A stretch of 64,000 nt of DNA from Rapana venosa (taxonomy: Eukaryota; Mollusca; Gastropoda; Neogastropoda; Muricidae). Made by a program: the position numbers and the translations under genes. This document shows, in pieces, positions 13,185 through 22,255 of this stretch. Where the stretch lies: NCBI GenBank assembly GCA_028751875.1, contig CM054157.1, forward strand, positions 49,221,982 through 49,285,981, given 5' to 3'. Positions within the stretch are counted from its first letter, which is position 1. The number at the start of each line of letters is the position of its first letter. The notes under the pieces are model-generated. The model saw only the letters and a program-made list of their open reading frames with translations, had not been told where the DNA came from and made no database searches.

Positions 13185-16100
13185 GTGTGCGTGCGTGTGT
13201 GTGTGTGTGCGTGTGTGGTGGGATGAAAAATGAAACATTAAAAAAAGATAATTTTTTTTACATTTTGCTTATTTCTTTCATGCTGCTGATAACTATATAT
13301 ATATATTTTTTTTAAACCCCAAAATCAGCTTTTCCTCTCTCTCTCTCTCTCACACACACACCACACACACATTCACACAGGTAACTTTTTATTATGCTAG
13401 TTAATATGTTCAAAACAAAACTTGTGAATTGATTTAAAAAATAAAGGTAAAGGTGTCCCATAACCTATGTGGTCGTAAGGGAGCGAGGCATCAGAGACCT
13501 CAGCTTCTCTAGGGGCCAGCATATTGAGGGTCCCGCCCATCTCCTCTCCCTCGCTGCTTTAACCTTCCCTGACCCTAAAGAGGCAGGTACCCATTTACAG
13601 CTGGGTGAACTGGGGGACTGTACTGAAGCCAAGGCACACGAACAGTGACCCATCCACTTGGTAACCACGCTCAATGCTGCTTAACACTGGCTGGGGGAAA
13701 GTGAGTGCTATGACCACTGAGTTATCCCGTCCCCTGAATTAATTTACAGAATACCAAAAACGTTCTCTCAAAAGAATTGCAGATTAGTTATAAACAGGGG
13801 TACATACCAGAATATGTTCATGTCGATGCTTTCACACTGTATATAAGTGAATGAGAAAAACTGTGTGTACTTCAAGTGCTCTGCATGTGTTTTCACGAAG
13901 TACACACAGGCATGTATGCCGGCGCATCATTCCAACTTTGGAGATGGTGTCTAAACCAGACACTTATGTGCATGCATTTTTCAAACATTCTGTCACCTGC
14001 TCCTACTTCCACGAAATAGCCTACTCCTCTGAAAGGCAAAATAGGTTTTTTAACATGTGCTCAAGATGTTCTGCATGCACTTGCACACACGGCCTCAGTT
14101 TATAGTCTCATCCGAAAGATTTTGAGGGAGTGGAGTCAGTACTGATGTTAACTCCAGGGTAAAAATCCCCGAAAAACAGGTACCTCCACGGTGGCTCAAT
14201 CCCAGGCCGTCAGATCACGACGCTCTAACCACTACGCCCAAAAATGAATAAATTAAAAGAAGACACCAGCTCACCAGCCACAGCTAACACGTTGATTTTC
14301 CTGCCATCGCCTTCTAAAGTGGTCCACGCCAGTGTGTAAAAATCCTGAAATACACAACAACAACAAATATAGTTATCATGATAATACTACCATTCTAAAT
14401 GGAAAGAATTGGCAAGTCTGCTCGGAAATCAGAAAATCCCACTGGAGAGACGCTGTCTAATATATAAGGCCTGCATCAGACCTGTTCTCCTGTGTGGCTT
14501 GGGGACGTGGGTTTTCACAAAAACTGTCGAACGTTTGTTGAAGATGCATGACAAAGATCATTTTAAGTACCTCGCCATACAGGCAGCCATATTCTGACTT
14601 CAGAGGAGTCTATCACTGTAAATATCAGTTGCAGTAATGTTTGCAAGATACCTTTTCTGCACGTGCTCAGACATTAAATCAAAGAAGTTGAAGGTTCAAA
14701 TCTTGGCTGCGAAGTCAGGTGAATTAAGGATGTGTGGATTTTTACGATCTCCCAGGTCAACTTCAAGTGCACACCTGCCAGTGCCTTAATTCCCTTCAAG
14801 TATAAACACACGTAGAAGAACAAATATGCACGTTACAGATCCTGTAATTTATGTCAGCGGCCAGTGGGTTATGGAAACACAAACATGCCCAGCATACAAG
14901 TTGTAAAATGAAATGAGCTGCTCTGTAGTCGGAACGTTTGCTGAGGCCAGCAGGCAGACCTCCTGCAAGGTTACAACTACCAGCACAGAAGACCAGAGAA
15001 TAAGAGGTAAAGGTAAAGGTGCCCCATAACCTATGCAGTCAATAGGAAGCAAGATGTCAGAGGTCTCAGCTTCTCCAGGGGCCAGCATATTGAGGGCAGC
15101 GTCCATCTCCTCTCCCTCGCTGCTTTACCTTCCCTGACCCTAAAGAGGGCAGGTACCCATTTACAGCTGGGTGAACTGGGGGACTGTACTGAAGCCAAGG
15201 TGTGCAAATAGTCACCCATCCACTTGTTACCCAAGCTCAATGCGGCTAAACCTTAGCTTGGGGAAAGCAAGACCATCTATCCCGTACCACAGAGAGAGAG
15301 AGACAGACAGACAGAGAGAAAGAGACACAGGAAAAGACAGAGAGAGACATGAAGGACGGGCACCTCAGCTCTGTCGGTGTCTTTGAAGCGTTTCATGACC
15401 AGTCCCGTCAACACATCGATGAAACACACCGTGTTGCCTCCACAAGTTGCTAAGATCTTCCCAGTCTCTCCTGCAACACGGCAAGATTTATCTTTGGAAA
15501 TGTTTGCATATCATTAAAAAAGAATAATATCATTAAAAAACAATAATATCATTAAAAAACAATAATATTCATTCATCATGCCTGTATTGCAGATGATCTT
15601 AGAGAAAGGGGCATAAATAAGGAGGAAGCTCAAAACAGAGAGAGATGGAGAAGGCTCATCAATGTCAAACCTCCCCTGGGAGAAACATGACAAAAAAGGA
15701 AGAAGAAGATTCATTCATAATGTACATTCCTCTCTCAACAAATCATCTTTCATGCGCTCAATGACCACTTTCAGTCTCCATCATGAAATTTTTATTTTTT
15801 ACGATAGTACAGAAAGTGCAAACAACAATATTGCAAAATTCAATAAAAATTTAACATAATAAACAAATGGGATTGGATTTGGGGGGGAAAAAAACGAACC
15901 TGATATTAAGGATGGGCTAGATTATAAATTGTTATCAGAGAGCGTGAAGAAAGATTAAAGCATGGTTGCCGGAAGCATACATGATTTGGCTTCTTCCAGG
16001 CATATGCATCTCACATTGTTTCTGGAAACTACCTGAAATGGATTTGCAAATTAACAATTAAAAAAAAGTCGCATGTATATAGCATGCAAATTGTACTGTT

Positions 16101-18765
16101 TGTAAAGGCAGTCCCTCTATGCAACTTTTATCTGCTCCCCTTTTCTCCTCTGTATCTTAAATACTATTTGCTGTTAATTTGCACACAACCTTTTTTGGTT
16201 GGTCTGGGTTTTCTTGCTCACTGACAAAATTTACATTTGGGTTTTAAAATGTTTATTCAGAAAACAAACACATCATCATACACACACCCATTTGGAGCAA
16301 CAAGAAGCTGATAGCTTACAGTGTGCTCCACCAAAATTAACACTTTTTAAGGTTAACACAACTTTCTTTTCAAAATAAAGGGAGAAATTTTTCAATACAA
16401 ATACTGATGTCCTAACTAAAAACGAAGTAAGAAATTATGGAACAATTTAAACAAGTGTTGATATTTATTATGATGATAAGCTACTTTTATACTCTGTAAA
16501 TTTCTCTGTAAATATCTAACCTTCTCTCCCTCCCTCTCCTCTTCACCAAGATTATCTTTCTTTACTCTTCCCCTAGCATTCATTTTAAGAATTGTCTTGA
16601 ATGAAAAGTTGGTTTGTTACTTGGTGTGTGTGTAGGCTTCTGCAAACACCCTCAATGTATTTTCTTTTTTGTTTTTTCCAGTAAACTAAATTGTTTTCTA
16701 CTGTCATTTGGATAACCAGTGCATTTTTCTCATTCTTTTCTTTGGTCTTTTGTTTATCTACAATTCAGCCTGAGCAAAAGAACTTCATGAGAACACCAAT
16801 AAATTAATTTGAAATGTATGCACTTCAGATCTTTTTTGTTTTCCTTTTAGACTTTCTTCTTCTACTCAAACACTCAGAAAGCAACTATTGTTGTCCAATG
16901 TATGACAAAAATGCATCACGCTGCCGTTAAGCGCCTGACAAGTCAGGTCCAGCGTATCCAACTTTGGCATAAGGAATAATTGTTATCTTTTAAGTCTTTT
17001 TGGAAAAAAGGCAGGAGAATGGACCAAGAAGGCAGAAAATAGACAAGGAGGTGACAGGAAGAAAAGGAACAAGGCAGAAACAAAGAGAGTGATAGAAAAG
17101 GGGACATTTCTGGCACAGAATTTCCAGAAGGTGGAGATGCTATTAAAATTTTATACTGACAGACCCTCGGCATCTCCACAGAAGAATAACTTTTTTTTTA
17201 AATGAATGCACGTCAGTTTTCTATCTTTTCCCTTTTAGACTATATCACACACTGACACAGAAGATGGACAAACAACTCGAACAGTCTTAGGTTCAATTCC
17301 ACCCCAACACACACACACTCTCTCTCTATCTGTCTCTCTCTCTCTCTCTGTCTGTCTCTCTCTCTCTTATATATCCCTAAAGGCGGGGACTGATTGTAAA
17401 AAAAGCACATGGGTGCTTATTCATTATCCTCGAAATAAACGAATTTGTCATTGTCATTGTCAAGAAAGAGAAATTTACAACAACAGCAACAACAACAACA
17501 ACAACGAAGTCTTTCTGCCAGTACCTGGGGTGACCAGGCTGGGTTCAAAGGCACACATCCACACTTTGGTTTCTTTGCGTTTCTTCCCATCCAGGATGCT
17601 ATGGCAACACAGGAAATGCTGGGGGTCATACTCCCCCAGTGCTGGCTGCAAACAAATATCAACATGTTTGGTTTTAGCAATCTGAAAGGAAAAATCCTAA
17701 CTTGACTTTCGTGTGTGTGTGTGCGTGTGTGTGTAAAAGTATTGACATGAACATATTCTGGTATGTACCCCTGAGTGTGTGTGTGTATGTGTGTATGCAT
17801 GCGCGCGTGTGTGTGCTTATTGTTTAATTACTATTTATTTATTCCTTTGTTTCGAGGATGATGGAATGGCACTCATTTGCTGTTTTTTGCATCCAGTTCC
17901 CGCTTGTGTGTGTGTGCGGCTTTGTAGATTTTGTCATTCATTTGCACTGGTGCACAATTGCCTACTCTTCCGTAAGGTGGAATGGGTTTTGGTATGTGCG
18001 CGGGATGTTCTACATGAGCTCCCACACGGGACCTCGTTTACTGTCTCCTGGAAGGATGTGTCTGTGTATGTGTGTGTGTGTATGTGCATATGCGTGTATA
18101 TGTGTGCATGCGTGCGTGTATGCGTGCCCGCGCAAGTGTGAGTGTGTATGTGTGTGTGTGAACCTTAACTATATGACCATAATGGTCCTATGTTAAGTTC
18201 CCCTCTCTCTCTCTGTCTAACATGGTCTCAGTATAATGTTTAATTTACAATGTCATAACAAAGTTTCACAATGACATATAATTGAGATTGATGTCATTCC
18301 ATCACATCACTATAATAAACGCCCCTGAGGAAGGCGAAAGCCGAAATATTGGGGAACATCTATATATGCTGGTTGTTCTACTTTCAAAACAGCACTGACC
18401 AAACAGTTTTACATTCTCTGATATATCCCCCTGATTGTCAAGTGCGTGTGTGCGTGGGTGCGTGTGTGTGTGTGGTAATGAAAATAAGTGCTCCTGTATC
18501 TTGCTTTTGGCTTTCAAGAATGATTTCTAAATTGTGTGTGTTGTATATATGTGTTTATGTCTTTACTAGATAATGGTCATTATGGTGCGCGGGTGCACAT
18601 GTGTGTGTATGTGTGATAAAACTGTGTTCATATATTGGTGTGTGTATGTATGGGTGTGCACATTGTGTGTGAATGTGCACGTGCGTGCACCCAAAAAAAA
18701 ATTATTTTTTTTTTTAATAATTTCTTTTCCAATCAATGGTATTTACAACATTGTATTCATACATT

Positions 18766-18811
<46 letters not shown>

Positions 18812-19650
18812 TACGCGGTGCGTGTGTGTGCGCGCACCTGGGTTTGTGTTTGTGTATGATAATTTTGTAAAGCTATCTTGGAATGCTTATAACAATCTGA
18901 AATGTATTTTTCTTGTGTCTTGTGAGATAATTATAGGTATCAATGTTCCTGTCAGTATTGTAACTGCCCTTCATGGGATGATTGAAGTGTTTTTGACTTG
19001 ACTTGACTTGAGTTTGTGTGGTATATATATACATATATATAATATATATATATATATAAAAGGATATATATACATATATATAAAAATTTGTTGAAATATG
19101 GCCAAAAGAGCGTGTCAGTTTTGTCAAGATGTGAAATAGACTGCAACGCCTTTGAGTTAATAGACACACTGTGGGGTTTTTTCTTTTCTTTTTTTAAATT
19201 AAACCCATTTTTAGAAGACACTCATCAGGTCAAAATCTGAACAAAATACATGCTAAAGAAAGTGGAGGGTTTTTTGGTTTGTTGTTTTTTTAAATAAATG
19301 TACAGCTTTTACCTTCACGTACAATTGTGTGTTCAAGGAAGCATGTAAATCTAGATCTGTATCAGTGTCTGTTTCACAGTCTTTAGTACTGTTTTGTGTC
19401 TATTATACTGTATAAATACCTGTGAGTATGTGTGTGTATGTGCATGTGAGTGTGTGTGCAAGTGTATGCATGTGTGTGTGTGTTTGTATGTGTGTGTTGT
19501 GTGTGTGTGCGTTTGGGTATACCTCTGTATCTCAATCTGTATATGTGTGTCACTGTGTGGTTGTGTGTGTGTGTGTTTATTTATTTCATTCTTTTATTTC
19601 GAGGATAATGGAATATGCATTCATGTGGGTGGTTTTTTTTCATCCAGTCC

Positions 19651-19702
<52 letters not shown>

Positions 19703-20242
19703 CTGCGTGCATGTGTGCGTGCGTGCGTGTGTATGTGTGGTGTGTGTGTGAGTGTGTAAGCATATATCAACACATGTAATTGTGAAAAATTATGCATATG
19801 TCTACATCATGTACATGTATGCATGCTCTCTCCGATGTATCAATCTATCATGCAGAGTTAATCAGTTCTAGAATTGGACTAAGCAAATATACCACAGAAA
19901 AACACTGAAAAAATCAAAATGGCCTTATAATATTCCAGAATCTGCTAAAAAGCACAATTAATTTAATGAATTATGTTAGAAGCAAAGGCTTTTGTTTGGG
20001 TTTTTTTGTTTGGGGTTTGGTTTTGGGGGGTTGGGGTTTTTTTGTTTTGTTCTGTTGTTGTTGTTGTTGGGGTTTTTTGGGGGGGTAAAAAAACAAAAAA
20101 CAACAAAATGTTAGAAGTATATACTGTAGTAGTGCTTACTAGAGAGCTGGTGATCTCAGGTCTGCCCGATGTTCTTTTGGTCTTGGGCTTCATACTGCTG
20201 AAGGATCGCCCTGTGACTTCTGTGAAAGAAAGGTCTTCTTTC
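2879..20242 (-). CDS. LRWD1: LRWD1 (ORC-associated WD40 protein), partial, 10 exons
   Basis: Exons in transcript order: 20242-20140, 17645-17525, 15470-15364, 14344-14275, 12305-12183, 10823-10751, 8898-8734, 5449-5361, 4524-4369, 2985-2879. All junctions are AG/GT and every phase matches, giving about 371 codons. The translation follows vertebrate LRWD1 through its WD40 propeller: HFLCCHS and WMCAFEP, ILATCGGNTVCFIDVLTG, TLAWTTLEG, GHRKYISCLTFHP, SKDGSIMLWNIGMP, then VGDDKGNVYLYDVKNVV. In animals LRWD1 binds the origin recognition complex and repressive histone marks in the nucleus. The 3' exon(s) after LPSQ lie beyond base 1. The first exon seen starts in phase 2 (one base completes a codon), so upstream coding sequence exists or translation begins at the in-exon ATG (MKPKTKR). 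No leucine-rich-repeat exon was found between 20243 and 22247. The 8734 donor (GTCAGC) is weak but is the only one preserving frame. Confidence 0.9.
3030..3122 (-). repeat. SINE-C 3' fragment
   Basis: Contains CTAGAGCTCTGAGGTT, ACCAATGG and the GGTAGCCATATTCTGAC segment, the 3' third of SINE-C, in an LRWD1 intron. Confidence 0.6.
3200..3425 (+). mobile_element. SINE-A, 5'-truncated
   Basis: Starts at the core (GTCCTTCGGATGAGAC) and runs to the tail TATAAAAGAATAAATAAATA. No tRNA head. Confidence 0.8.
3484..3868 (-). mobile_element. SINE-H, near full length, minus strand
   Basis: Reverse complement of the plus copy at 10335-10744. The tRNA-like head lies at the right end: B box as GGGGATCGAACC near 3799-3810 and A box as CCTCTAGACCACC near 3856-3868. 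The extreme head is continued at 4332, beyond an RT-2 insertion. Confidence 0.8.
3869..4331 (-). mobile_element. RT-2 copy inserted in SINE-H, itself split by SINE-B
   Basis: RT-2 3' end (tail TTCTTCTTC at 3869, body up to the GCTTTCCGTTGAAC segment). It is flanked by the 8-bp repeat AGACCACC at 3861-3868 and 4332-4339, which belongs to the head of the host SINE-H. Its own body is interrupted at 3968-4186. Confidence 0.8.
3968..4186 (+). mobile_element. SINE-B, 5'-truncated, nested in RT-2
   Basis: Insert of 219 bp flanked by the 10-bp duplication CCTTATTTAT at 3958-3967 and 4187-4196. It lacks the tRNA head and starts near GTTGGATGGGTGAC; the end is the CCTTTACCTCCTTTTACC tail. Confidence 0.85.
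4766..4835. repeat. (TG)n microsatellite
   Basis: About 30 TG units with a few TTG interruptions, in an LRWD1 intron. Confidence 0.95.
5473..5818 (+). mobile_element. SINE-A, full-length reference copy
   Basis: tRNA-derived head with Pol III box A TAGCCTAGTGG (5478-5488) and a consensus box B GGTTCGATTCC (5521-5531), then a body, the shared core GTCCTTCGGATGAGAC (5591-5606), a GCATACACACGGGGACTG segment and an A-rich TATAAAAGAATAAAATAA tail. It does not fold as a complete tRNA gene, which with its high copy number makes it a SINE rather than a tRNA gene. Confidence 0.88.
5826..6259. mobile_element. MITE-like element, copy 1
   Basis: Bounded by 23-bp imperfect terminal inverted repeats (18 of 23 matching) with core CCACCACAAAATGAG at the left and its reverse complement at the right. 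About 434 bp with no coding capacity. Homologous over its length to 57387-57780, so it is a small non-autonomous DNA element. Superfamily not assigned; no clear target duplication seen. Confidence 0.7.
6705..6832 (-). mobile_element. SINE-A 3' fragment
   Basis: Tail and GTGTATGCGGTTTTGTAAAT segment only, ending at CACACAATGG against a G-rich tract. Confidence 0.75.
7028..7300 (-). mobile_element. SINE-D copy, minus strand
   Basis: Reverse complement of the 47926-48262 family: GGTCACCCAGAACATG, CACTGTGAG-like block, ACTTCAAAGGA, then GCTTGTCATGtctgAAG and the ACGTTGTAAA end. Confidence 0.7.
7310..8733. other. Intronic sequence without recognised gene
   Basis: LRWD1 intron. Apart from the tandem repeat at 7376-7555 and homopolymer runs (poly-C near 7663-7684), I see nothing recognisable. 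Confidence 0.5.
7376..7555. repeat. Short tandem repeat, about 35-bp unit
   Basis: GAGA tract followed by four to five units of GAATGTGTGTGTAATGTTTA with AAATAA spacers of variable length. Confidence 0.85.
9030..9080 (+). repeat. RT-2 3' fragment
   Basis: Only the last 50 bp of RT-2 (CTCATCAATGTCAAACCTCC ... GAAACATGAC) and a short A-rich tail. Confidence 0.65.
9474..9800 (+). mobile_element. RT-2 non-LTR element, longest 3' copy
   Basis: Encodes the C-terminal end of a non-LTR polyprotein: NRLRWFGHVQRKADHHIIKR, then KRPKGRPSKTWAACIADDL and an in-frame stop at 9714, with coding-like sequence continuing to NVKPTLGET and a (GAA)n tail. The RLRWFGHV...GRP..TW pattern is typical of the region after the RT domain in many animal non-LTR elements. 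Truncated at the 5' end and inactivated. Confidence 0.75.
9805..9915 (-). repeat. Family G copy, minus strand
   Basis: Reverse complement of the CAGCTGTCAGTT...CCAGCTGGTGCT block seen at 29800 and 41855. Confidence 0.65.
9974..10113 (-). mobile_element. RT-2 3' end
   Basis: About 140 bp, (GAA)n tail at the left. CAGGGAC occurs on both sides (9967-9973 and 10114-10120); part of it overlaps element sequence, so the target duplication is tentative. Confidence 0.7.
10335..10744 (+). mobile_element. SINE-H, full length
   Basis: tRNA-like head with box A TGGTCTAGAGG (10347-10357) and box B GGTTCGAATCC (10406-10416), the core GTCCTTCGGATGAGAC shared with SINE-A, a GTAAAAGAACCCATGGCAAC block and a GTGACTTAAAGTGATATCAA end with an (AAT)n tail. 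The tail directly abuts the splice donor of the LRWD1 exon ending at 10751. Confidence 0.85.
10845..11119 (-). mobile_element. SINE-B, minus strand
   Basis: Tail (AAGGTAAAGGTGTCCC) at left and head remnant (GAGCTATCCCGTCCCC) at right; part of the head between the CGTGAG and the TATCCCG is deleted relative to 13445-13734. Confidence 0.8.
11480..12170. repeat. CA-rich complex microsatellite with poly-C runs
   Basis: Dominated by (CA)n, ACAACAACA and C homopolymers, including a CAGATACTACTGTAACAAC duplication near 11763-11802. It ends right at the donor of the exon 12305-12183. Open frames on either strand are composition artefacts. Confidence 0.85.
12505..12685 (-). mobile_element. SINE-A, truncated
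   Basis: Tail through the AACGTGTGCACAA segment, ending in TG repeats. No core or head. Confidence 0.75.
13445..13734 (-). mobile_element. SINE-B, full length, minus strand
   Basis: Head at the right end reads GGGACGGGATAACTCAGTGG on the minus strand, with a Pol III A-box-like motif. Body CAGCTGTAAATGGGTACCTG (minus) and AAAGGTAAAGG tail region at the left. Confidence 0.85.
13910..14245 (-). mobile_element. SINE-A-like old copy with head
   Basis: Diverged but full-length architecture: tail-side segment near 13965, core CTCATCCGAAAGAT (14107-14120), GTTAACTCCAGGGT, and a decayed tRNA head with CTCTAACCACTACGCCC at 14222-14238. Confidence 0.7.
14405..14560 (+). mobile_element. Non-LTR retrotransposon fragment (RT thumb region)
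   Basis: Translates as LLGNQKIPLERRCLIYKACI followed by RPVLLCGLGTWVFTKTVERL, the conserved segment after the RT palm (R..IY.A.IRPVLLYG.E.W). Only about 50 codons remain. Confidence 0.7.
14690..14900 (+). mobile_element. SINE-C, partial
   Basis: Middle part of SINE-C: CCCAGGTCAACTTCAA, CTGCCAGTGCCTTAATTCCC, GATCCTGTAATTTATGTCAG and ATGCCCAGCATAC. Confidence 0.75.
15007..15288 (-). mobile_element. SINE-B, minus strand
   Basis: Full-length layout with an eroded head (GACCATCTATCCCGTACC) at the right and a duplicated AGGTAAAGG tail at the left. Confidence 0.8.
15510..15570. repeat. 20-bp tandem repeat, 3 units
   Basis: Three units of AATAATATCATTAAAAAAC just upstream of the LRWD1 exon 15470-15364. 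Confidence 0.85.
15567..15718 (+). mobile_element. RT-2 3' end with target-site duplication
   Basis: 132-bp truncated copy flanked by ATTCATTCAT at 15567-15576 and 15709-15718. Coding remnant CIADDLRERGINKEEAQNRE then LINVKPPLGET and a (GAA)n tail. Confidence 0.85.
15720..16859. other. Gene-free intronic stretch
   Basis: AT-rich unique-looking DNA in the LRWD1 intron. I see no exon, structured RNA or recognisable repeat. Confidence 0.5.
16860..17190 (+). repeat. Family F, long copy
   Basis: Contains GCAACTATTGTTGTCCAATG, GCGCCTGACAAGTCAGG, a purine-rich GACAGGAAGAAAAGGAACAA block and a CACAGAATTTCCAGAAGGTG end. The same order recurs at 50215-50525. Confidence 0.75.
17835..18055 (-). mobile_element. 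SINE-A, diverged
   Basis: Tail TTTCGAGGATGATGGAATGG to ACCTCGTTTACTGTCTCC, at lower identity than other copies, embedded in TG repeats. Confidence 0.65.
18868..19015 (+). mobile_element. TTGAC-tail element, copy 1
   Basis: AGCTATCTTGGAATG ... CTGCCCTTCATGGGATGATT ... ending in (TTGAC)n. Homologous to 36330-36490 and 37727-37822. Non-coding 3' end of a probable non-LTR retrotransposon. Confidence 0.75.
19400..19760. repeat. TG-rich microsatellite block with a SINE-A fragment
   Basis: Long (TG)n tracts on both sides of a 70-bp SINE-A tail fragment (minus strand, about 19585-19655). Confidence 0.85.
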
Positions 20243-22242
20243 CTGAAAGTAAACCCAGAAAAATTACAAAATACCACACTAATGTAAATTTCAAAACACT
20301 CATTTCTTTCTCACTTTTGGGTTAAGGGGGGGAGATGTAAAATGATACCCCCAAAAATGTATAGCAGTGTTGTCTGCTCTCTCTCTATCCTGAGAAAAAA
20401 AAAAGCCCAGCAAAACAAAAGTTTCAATTCCCCCCCCCCCCCCTCCCCCCCTTCCTTGACTAGACCTCAAAAATGTTTCACCAATGATGAAATTTTGTGA
20501 ATGCAACTTTCCTTACCCCACCATAAAAGCACTTCTTCCAGAGGAGTGACTGCAATCAAAAAGCTGATTATTCTAGAGGGGGAAGTTTCGATCAAGCTGG
20601 GCAGTAGATGGTCCTGGTGGGCTGTTTTGTGGTTTTGTTGGGGATTTTTTCTGTTTGTTAGATGGGCAGCTCAGTCTGCAATGAAGGCAGCAGTACACTG
20701 CAGGTCCTCCATGGTCATCATAGGACTGATTGGCCACTGAGGTGCAGTCAGCCAAGTTCCTCTTTCTGAGACCCCTGTGCAGTGGGCAGGCCTGCAGGTC
20801 ATGTTCTGTTAATAACCTTCTGAATGTGATCGGCAACACTCTTATTTTCCTCTTGCATATTTTAAATGATGAAGTCCATTTTTCCCTTGTTGACGACATT
20901 CAGCTGACAGATCTAGCAGAACCACGGCCTGAAACACAGCAGTTCTACTAACGATTGCCTTTGGTATGACCTAACGAAATGAGCATCCCCTTGTCTGCTG
21001 CCTGAACATCTCACACCAGCTTTGTCGCCAACTACTATCAGAGAAATCTCACACCAGCTTCAGCAAAATGCATCTCAGTACACTAGCTTGTGGCCAACTC
21101 ATGCAAATGTACAATTGGATTCCGAGAAAAAATACTGCCTACTGTCACTTGACTTCTTATTCGTCGTCGAACACTCAGACAGCACCTTCTGACTAGGCCT
21201 ATTGTTGTCTTGTCAAACGCCATGAGCTAAACTGCACTGTGCTGTCATTAAACTCCTTACAAGTCAAGCCCAGCGCATTGGACTTCAGTGTGTTACTGTC
21301 CCTTAACTGCAATGACTGTGCTTCCATTATTTATTTGGTCTAATATTGTAATCGTTGAAAACATCACAGCCACAATCTATTATGGTAGATCGTGGTTTTG
21401 ACCAAACCTTACCTTCTGAGGCTCTACACGTGCGGAGTTCCCGCAAAATAATTCCAGATCATGGGGAGAGTGACGTCCCCTTTATGGGGTGGTGTGTGTG
21501 TGTGTGTGTGTGTGTGAGGGGTGCGTGTGTGCGCGCATTATGCACGCACGTGCACGCACAAGTGAGTGCATAATAGGGTTTTTATTCCATAAATACTCTA
21601 AGGGAATCTTTTTATCATTTTTTTTAATCCATATTGTCATTGTGACTATGCGTAAAGCAAGTGTCCAAAAACAATTTTAAGAGAATGCATAGATCACTCG
21701 ACGTAACATTTATATCAATATTTTGTTTTAATATAAAAATTCAACCAGAATGATTCTTCACCCATGGAAGTGACAAAGAAGGGATACTGAGGGCTGATAA
21801 GCAGAAGATGGGGGTGGGGGGGGGGGGGGGGGATGTGGACTGTCAACTTAGCAAAATGAACAGGGAAACCATTTTAAAGACCTAGGCTTTGGTACAACAA
21901 CTAATATGAATGCAGGAGTTTACTGAAAATGTATTCAGTGAAGCTGCAATGCTCCAATAACTCCTGTGTGAACAACCAGAAGAAGAAAAAAAACTACCTT
22001 AAAACAAGTTGTTTTCTTTCTAATGATGATATATTTTACCAAATTTTTATAAGCTGAAAAGAGTAGGCATCTATAGTTGACAACAAAAATAAAAATAAAA
22101 ACAAAGTGTCAATTAAGTTGTTTTTTATGATGACGATGATGATAATGAAAATGATGATGTTGTTGTTGTCGATGCTACTGTGAATAAATATAGGCTAGAA
22201 TCTTCGTAATCATTCCATTCCATCTTTTTGGATTTTGACTAC
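20243..22242. other. LRWD1-MRPL50 intergenic region
   Basis: Expected to hold the 5' part of LRWD1 (minus) and its promoter. I could not identify leucine-rich-repeat exons. A minus ORF at 20573-20899 has no recognisable domain. A family F fragment lies at about 21150-21290, a (TG)n tract near 21492-21520 and a poly-G run near 21815-21832. Confidence 0.5.
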
Positions 22243-22244
22243 TC

Positions 22245-22255
22245 AAGATGGCAGC
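22245..22255 (+). promoter_or_regulatory. YY1-type motif over the MRPL50 start codon
   Basis: AAGATGGCAGC overlaps the initiator ATG at 22248. YY1 sites of this form are frequent just downstream of the start site in nuclear genes for mitochondrial and ribosomal proteins. Motif seen directly; the role is inferred. Confidence 0.5.

Noticed and set aside
18573..19001. Cys/Val-rich ORFs in TG repeat regions (also 1411-1716, 19394-19759, 24244-24561)
   Set aside because: Microsatellite translation artefacts.
20573..20899. 108-codon minus ORF as an LRWD1 5' exon
   Set aside because: Its translation (CPLHRGLRKRNLADC...) has no LRR pattern and no fitting donor phase.
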